This document shows positions 59,452 to 64,000 of a stretch of DNA of 64,000 nt, one piece after another. The notes under the pieces were generated by a model. It had not been told where the DNA came from, did no database searches, and was given only the letters and a program-made list of their open reading frames with translations. Every line of letters begins with the position of its first letter. Position 1 is the first letter of the stretch. This stretch comes from CAXXOK01 sp963675655 (GTDB lineage: Bacteria > Bacillota > Clostridia > Christensenellales > Aristaeellaceae): positions 1,674,001 to 1,738,000 of the forward strand of contig OY776489.1 in NCBI GenBank assembly GCA_963675655.1. Direction: 5' to 3'. Made by a program: the position numbers and the translations under genes.

Positions 59452-60069
59452 TCATTTCAACCCGTTGGGGTCGTCCTTCCCGGCGAAAGTCGTCGGGCCG
59501 TGCCCCGGATACGCCTTCATCTTCGGGTGCATGTATAGTATGCGGCGCAGGCTGTTTTTCAGCTCTGTAAAATCGCCGTCGTCAAAATCATAACGGCCAT
59601 AGCCGCCGTTAAACAGCGTATCGCCGCACAGCAGCCCGGCGTTATCCGGCAGAAGGTAGCATACGCTGCCCTTGCTGTGGCCGGGCGTGTGAAGGACGGT
59701 AATGGACAGCCCCGCGAGGGAGAGCACCTGCAGGTCGGCAATTTCGATGGGCTTGGTGGATACATGCACATCGCAGCCAAACTGCATGCCCACGTTGCGC
59801 ACGGGATCGGTCAGCTTGGGCACGTCGCCGGAGTGGATGTACACCGGGATGTGGTAATGGCTGCACAGCGCATCCACCGCGCCGATATGGTCGTAGTGGC
59901 CGTGCGTTAGCAAAACGGCGACGGGTTTGCGGCTGCCGATATCGGCCATAATCAGCCGCGTATCCGCGCCGGGATCTACAATAATCAACTGCCGGGTATC
60001 GGTATTTTCCACCAGATAACAGTTCATGCTAAAATCGCCTACATGGAGGGTTTCCACCCGTACGGACAA
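59452..60069 (-). CDS. MBL fold metallo-hydrolase (glyoxalase II-like)
   Basis: A 205-residue hydrolase with the metal motif LLTHGHYDHIGAVDAL (HxHxDH), HTPGHSKGSVCYLLP, CGDTLFNGGYGRYDF and YPGHGPTT. The start is uncertain: TTG at 60069 has GAGGTG six bases upstream, while the GTG at 60078 is part of that site. Members in this gene position are commonly annotated as hydroxyacylglutathione hydrolase-like; the true substrate in a glutathione-poor Clostridium is unknown. Confidence 0.88.
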   Translation of the reverse strand: MSVRVETLHVGDFSMNCYLVENTDTRQLIIVDPGADTRLIMADIGSRKPVAVLLTHGHYDHIGAVDALCSHYHIPVYIHSGDVPKLTDPVRNVGMQFGCDVHVSTKPIEIADLQVLSLAGLSITVLHTPGHSKGSVCYLLPDNAGLLCGDTLFNGGYGRYDFDDGDFTELKNSLRRILYMHPKMKAYPGHGPTTFAGKDDPNGLK

Positions 60070-60180
60070 GCTGCTCACCTCATATACATATTCACTGCCG
60101 GGTTACCGCCCGGCGTGTACCGCCCTGCTGAAGCAGGCGGAGTAACCGCCGCACACCACAAAGCATGGCGCGCAGCGGGA

Positions 60181-60630
60181 TTAAAACAGTCGATGGGAAT
60201 CCAAAAGAATGGTTACGGGGCCGTCGTTGACCAGACTCACAGCCATATCCGCGCCGAAAATGCCGGTTTCTACCGTAATGCCTTTTTCGCGCCACTGCTT
60301 TACGACCTGCTCGTACAGCGCATTGGCCGCCTCGGGGCGCTCTGCGCGGGTAAAACCGGGTCGCCGCCCACCGCGCGCATCGCCCAGCAGGGTAAACTGG
60401 CTGACCGCGAGGATGCCGCCGCCGACATCCAGCAGCGATAAATTCATTTTACCTTCGCTGTCTTCAAAAATCCGAAGGTTGGGCACCTTTTCAGCAATAT
60501 AGGCTACGTCCGCCGCCGTATCGCCAACTTCCACCCCTACGAGCACCATCAGCCCCTTGCCGATTTCTCCCGTAATCTGATCCCGTACGGCGACCGATGC
60601 GCGAACGACGCGCTGAATGACTGCCCTCAT
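60181..60630 (-). CDS. dtd: D-aminoacyl-tRNA deacylase
   Basis: A 149-residue protein with MRAVIQRVVRASVAV at the start, the catalytic-edge motif VSQFTLLGDARGGRRPGF and the cross-subunit motif NDGPVTILLDS (Gly-Pro form). It removes D-amino acids wrongly attached to tRNA. It follows relA by 33 bases, the standard order in Firmicutes. Confidence 0.96.
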   Translation of the reverse strand: MRAVIQRVVRASVAVRDQITGEIGKGLMVLVGVEVGDTAADVAYIAEKVPNLRIFEDSEGKMNLSLLDVGGGILAVSQFTLLGDARGGRRPGFTRAERPEAANALYEQVVKQWREKGITVETGIFGADMAVSLVNDGPVTILLDSHRLF

Positions 60631-60663
60631 GGTGCCACGCTCCTTCTATAGCTCCCGATGCGG

Positions 60664-62862
60664 TTACGAAATACCGCGATACACTTCCACAATGTCTGTG
60701 CGGCGCTGTAAGCCGTTAATCACTTTATCCAGCTGCCCGCGGCTGGAAACCTGCACCACCATGGTGATGACGCTGGTTTTATGCTTGTTGTCCCGCTTGG
60801 CGGAAACGGCCATAATGGGCACGCCCATATTGCCGATGAACAGCGCCAGCTCGCCCAGCAGGCTGACATGATCGTAGGCGATGATGTTGATGGTTGCGTT
60901 GAACGAGCCGCCCTCGGTATCGGCCCAGCTTACGTCCACCATGCGTTCTTGCTCGCTGGCGCTCACGTTGGGGCAATCCGACTTGTGTACGGTTACGCCG
61001 CGGCCGCGGGTAATGTAACCGATAATTTCATCTCCCGGAACGGGGTTGCAGCATTTGGCAAAGCGCACCAGCATACCGCTTTCGCCCTTGACGTACACGC
61101 CGTGGGTGGGTTTGCCCAGTTGCTTTTGCAGCTCTTGCTGGGTGGTTTCCACCACTTTGGGGATGGGCTGTGCCTCGTCTTTGCGCTGCTCATCCAAAAG
61201 ACGGCTGATGACATACGCGCTGGCAATGCCGCCGTACCCCACCGCGCCGTAAATATCGTCCAGCTCCTGAAACGCATAGCGCTTGAGTACCGGCTCGTAG
61301 TACTCCGGTTTGGTCAGCGAAGGCAGCGATACGCCGCGTCGCTTGGCTTCGTGCTCCAGCATATCGCGGCCGCGCGCCACGTTTTCCCCGTGCAGCTCGC
61401 GCCGGAAAAACTGGCGTATCTTAGCCTTGGCTTGCTGGGTTTTTACCACTTTCAGCCAGTCCATGCTGGGGCCTTTACTGTTGGAGGAGGTGATTACTTC
61501 CACCCGGTCGCCGGTTTCCAGCTTGGTTTCCAGCGGTACGATGCGGCCGTTCACCTTTGCGCCTACGCAATGGTTACCCACACCGCTGTGGATGCGGTAG
61601 GCAAAGTCGATGGGGGTAGAGCCGCGCTGCATGCTGATGATGTCGCCCTTGGGGGTGAACAGCAGCACCTCGTCGCTGAACAGGTCGGTTTTAAGGGAGT
61701 CGATAAACTCCTTGCTGTCGCGGGTTTCGTTTTGCCAGTCCAAAATCTGCCTAAGCCAATACAGCTTGTTATCCAGCTCGCCCTGCGCGCCGCTGCCGCC
61801 TTCCTTGTAGCGCCAGTGCGCGGCAACGCCGAACTCGGCTACGCGGTGCATTTCCCACGTGCGAATCTGGATTTCAAAAGGAAAAGGCATTTTACGTCCG
61901 CCGATCAGCGTGGTATGCAGGCTTTGGTACATGTTGCTCTTGGGTACGCTGATATAATCCTTAAACCGCCCGGGAATCTGGTTCCACAGCGTATGCACGA
62001 TGCCCAGCACCGTGTAGCAATCCTGCACCGAGCCCACAATCACACGCACGGCGATTAAATCGTATATCTGGTCGAAGGTTTTATTTTGTTCCTTCATTTT
62101 CTTATAGATGGAATACAGGTGCTTGGGGCGGCCATCCATTTCGTAGCGGATGCCCTGTGCATCCAGCTTTTCGGAGAGCTGGCCGATCACCATACGTATG
62201 TTTTCCTCCCGCTCGGCGCGGCGCAGACCGACCTTTTGGGCGATTTCGTGGTAATCATCAGGGTAGAGGTATTTAAAGGATAGATCCTCCAGCTCCTGCT
62301 TTACGGCGTTCATGCCCAAACGGTGCGCAAGGGGCGCAAAAATATCCAGCGTTTCTCCAGCGATGGCGCGCTGCCGATCCTCTGCCTGATAGCGCAGTGT
62401 GCGCATGTTGTGCAGGCGATCCGCCAGTTTGATGATCACGACGCGGATATCCTTGCTCATGGCAAAGATCATCTTGCGCAGGCTTTCGGCCTTTTGCTCC
62501 TCGCGGTCGGTAAAATCCAGCTTATCCAGCTTGGTAACGCCGTCTACCAGCATGGCGACCTCTTCGCCGAATTCGGCCTTGACCGTCTCCAGCGATACGC
62601 ACTTGCAGTCCTCAATGGTATCGTGCAAAAGTCCCGCCGCAATGGTGGGCGCGTCGATCATCAAGTCGGTCAGAATACTGGCGACCGAAACCGGGTGGAT
62701 AAAATAAGGCTCGCCGCTTTTGCGCACCTGTCCGGCGTGCGCGTTTTCGGCAAATTCATATGCTTTTTTGACCAACAGATAACTATCCCCCGGGTGCTGT
62801 TTTTGCACACGGGCGATCATTTTTTCCATCGGCATACATTCATTGGTAATATAGGTCAGCAT
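60664..62862 (-). CDS. relA: bifunctional (p)ppGpp synthetase/hydrolase
   Basis: A 732-residue Rel enzyme. The hydrolase HD domain shows YFIHPVSVASIL and GLLHDTIEDC (H80-D81); the synthetase domain has YQSLHTTLIG and RTWEMHRVAEFGVAAHW; then a TGS domain (LFTPKGDIISMQRGSTPIDF) and a C-terminal ACT domain. Both activities appear intact by motif. The ATG at 62862 follows GGAGG by seven bases and overlaps the recJ stop by seven; the frame is open far upstream, inside recJ, but that part is not Rel sequence. Confidence 0.97.
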   Translation of the reverse strand: MLTYITNECMPMEKMIARVQKQHPGDSYLLVKKAYEFAENAHAGQVRKSGEPYFIHPVSVASILTDLMIDAPTIAAGLLHDTIEDCKCVSLETVKAEFGEEVAMLVDGVTKLDKLDFTDREEQKAESLRKMIFAMSKDIRVVIIKLADRLHNMRTLRYQAEDRQRAIAGETLDIFAPLAHRLGMNAVKQELEDLSFKYLYPDDYHEIAQKVGLRRAEREENIRMVIGQLSEKLDAQGIRYEMDGRPKHLYSIYKKMKEQNKTFDQIYDLIAVRVIVGSVQDCYTVLGIVHTLWNQIPGRFKDYISVPKSNMYQSLHTTLIGGRKMPFPFEIQIRTWEMHRVAEFGVAAHWRYKEGGSGAQGELDNKLYWLRQILDWQNETRDSKEFIDSLKTDLFSDEVLLFTPKGDIISMQRGSTPIDFAYRIHSGVGNHCVGAKVNGRIVPLETKLETGDRVEVITSSNSKGPSMDWLKVVKTQQAKAKIRQFFRRELHGENVARGRDMLEHEAKRRGVSLPSLTKPEYYEPVLKRYAFQELDDIYGAVGYGGIASAYVISRLLDEQRKDEAQPIPKVVETTQQELQKQLGKPTHGVYVKGESGMLVRFAKCCNPVPGDEIIGYITRGRGVTVHKSDCPNVSASEQERMVDVSWADTEGGSFNATINIIAYDHVSLLGELALFIGNMGVPIMAVSAKRDNKHKTSVITMVVQVSSRGQLDKVINGLQRRTDIVEVYRGIS

Positions 62863-64000
62863 TTTCCGGCCTCCATGGGAGCGGTTAGCGCGCGAAGCGC
62901 ACCCAGCGTTAAACTTTCGGAAAGGGAGCAGGGATGGGACTTTAAAAAGGTGTAATGAAAAGGCACCTGCGAAAAAGCAATCAATCCAAGCGTATGAAAC
63001 GCGCTCAGCCCCGCAAGCGTCTGCGCCTGTGTCAGTGCGGCGGCTTGCGCCGTTTGATACAGGCTGTTGAAGGTGGAACGGGAAAGCAGTTTGTACAGCG
63101 CGCGGTACTGCGCGTCTCCCGCGTCGATGGCGGCCGCCGCAGTACGCAGCGCCGGGGATTGCGCCGCCAGATACAGCGTGGTATTCGGTAGGGAACGCTG
63201 CCAGAGCAGCACATCCTGCGGGGTAAGCGGGCCGTCCAGCAATACGGCGTTTTTCCAGCAGCCGCGTATGGCCTGCGGCTCCGGCTGCACAAGCAGCGTA
63301 TGAAAACACCGCGGGTCGTCCGGCGACTGCATCGCTATATCTACCCGGTCGCCAGCAGCGGCCAAAACGCGCTGTGCGGTTTCCCGGGTATAGGCGATCA
63401 GCAGGGTACCCTGCCGCCCGGTGAGCAAGGCGGCCTTGTCAGCCGTTTCTCCGTTTGGGGTAAACAGCGCCGTTAGCAGCCCGCTGTCCGTTTCGCTTCC
63501 GACGGGTGAAACCACGCCGGTTTTACCGTACGGCACAGCCTTAATCAATTCTGCATCCAAAGCGCCTTTTCCTGCCATATCCGGCGGAAAGGCGGCAAGC
63601 CCATCGCGCAGCAGGCGCAGCAGCGCATCGTCAAAAGCGGCTTGCGGCATCTGGTGCAGCAGGTGCGAGCGGCTTTCCGCCGCGGGGGTAAGCGCTTGTA
63701 CCTGACACTTAATGCTTTCCCGCCCCATATACGTTTCTTTGGCAAGGGTATAGGCTGCGTCTACCGCGTCGGGCAGGCGGTTTGCCTGTGCGCCCATGCC
63801 GAAGGCGATGCCGTCCAGCGAGCGTGCGCCGTCCCGCAGCGCAAGCTGCAGGTGCGCGCCCTGCGCGCCGCAGGCGCGACGGCGGACGAGCTGTGCGCCG
63901 GGCGTGTAGAAAACGGGCGCAGGGTTGCCGGTGCCAAAGGGCTGGAGCTTGGAAAGCATTGCAATTAAATCGTCATCTACATCGGCAAAGGAAAGGGGCG
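62856..64000 (-). CDS. recJ: single-stranded-DNA exonuclease RecJ, C-terminal part (cut by window end)
   Basis: Open to the end of the window. The segment MLSKLQPFGTGNPAPVF matches the conserved RecJ motif at the start of the oligonucleotide-binding domain, and the rest (about 365 residues) is the long, poorly conserved C-terminal extension usual in Firmicutes, with a helicase-like fold fragment (RQGTLLIAYTRETAQRVLAA; NAVLLDGPLTPQDVLLW). The catalytic DHH domains lie beyond the window. Translation is coupled to relA. Confidence 0.85.
   Translation of the reverse strand, partial: PLSFADVDDDLIAMLSKLQPFGTGNPAPVFYTPGAQLVRRRACGAQGAHLQLALRDGARSLDGIAFGMGAQANRLPDAVDAAYTLAKETYMGRESIKCQVQALTPAAESRSHLLHQMPQAAFDDALLRLLRDGLAAFPPDMAGKGALDAELIKAVPYGKTGVVSPVGSETDSGLLTALFTPNGETADKAALLTGRQGTLLIAYTRETAQRVLAAAGDRVDIAMQSPDDPRCFHTLLVQPEPQAIRGCWKNAVLLDGPLTPQDVLLWQRSLPNTTLYLAAQSPALRTAAAAIDAGDAQYRALYKLLSRSTFNSLYQTAQAAALTQAQTLAGLSAFHTLGLIAFSQVPFHYTFLKSHPCSLSESLTLGALRALTAPMEAGKC

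Noticed and set aside
62863..63309. A 148-residue N-terminal extension of RelA/SpoT
   Set aside because: The sequence is low-complexity and not Rel-like, overlaps recJ in another frame, and the true ATG at 62862 has GGAGG with 7-base spacing.
1..64000. CRISPR array
   Set aside because: No set of regularly spaced 25-40 base repeats was found; the only repeats are the att duplicate, short island repeats and hairpins.

Overview
The window looks like the chromosome of a low-oxygen, spore-former-lineage Firmicute (class Clostridia; a Christensenellales-like gut anaerobe is my best guess). The evidence is strictly anaerobic chemistry (a glycyl radical enzyme, an oxygen-sensitive Fe-S serine dehydratase, a ferredoxin-type aldo/keto reductase, HemZ), strong GGAGG ribosome sites, a moderately high GC content, and the recJ-relA-dtd-MBL-hemZ gene order typical of Clostridia. 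No rRNA gene is present to fix the taxon.

Layout. 1-2.5 kb: a stand-alone glutamate-synthase-like flavoprotein. 2.5-3.2 kb: a cytidylate-kinase-like protein. 3.2-12.6 kb: a leftward catabolic operon (activase, glycyl radical enzyme, two sugar permeases, solute-binding protein, MTP-1/DUF1861 protein, HAD phosphatase) under a clear sigma-A promoter and a perfect LacI-type operator, with its LacI regulator beside it. 12.9-14.7 kb: a PadR regulator divergent from a FetAB-type exporter. 14.8-17.1 kb: an AraC regulator divergent from a GH4 glycosidase. 17.6 kb: a small DUF4177-like gene. 18.1-26.6 kb: a sensor binding protein, histidine kinase and response regulator followed by a binding protein, fused permease and ATPase; the set resembles hexose-phosphate sensing (HptARS) joined to AfuABC-type uptake, and the ATPase carries a large insertion.

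26.8-30.3 kb: a small AT-rich island inserted in the 3' end of tRNA-Ala(GGC). It is bounded by a 46-bp direct repeat and holds one gene, a helicase fused to a PD-(D/E)xK-like nuclease domain. It has no integrase and looks like a minimal cis-mobilizable defence cargo.

30.7-34.2 kb: a MerR regulator with two matching operators, a ferredoxin-type aldo/keto reductase, and an MFS transporter. 34.4-36.0 kb: serine dehydratase sdaAB. 36.1-48.4 kb: one tightly overlapping operon for a Gram-positive Pel-type exopolysaccharide (SDR-PelD, PelE, PelA deacetylase, PelF, PelG) with an appended CotH kinase, VTC-domain, DUF4956 and DUF4832 module. Its leader contains an intrinsic terminator. 48.8-54.9 kb: PPi-type phosphofructokinase, MFS transporter, cupin and GH3 glucosidase. 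55.3-56.4 kb: a NYN-domain protein and a hairpin-rich non-coding patch that may be an IS605-type remnant. 56.4-64 kb: glpK, hemZ, an MBL hydrolase, dtd, relA/spoT and the 3' part of recJ.

Taken together this is a carbohydrate-centred region: several independently regulated glycoside-uptake and breakdown units, glycolysis (PPi-PFK, GlpK), and a c-di-GMP-controlled exopolysaccharide locus, interrupted by one foreign island.
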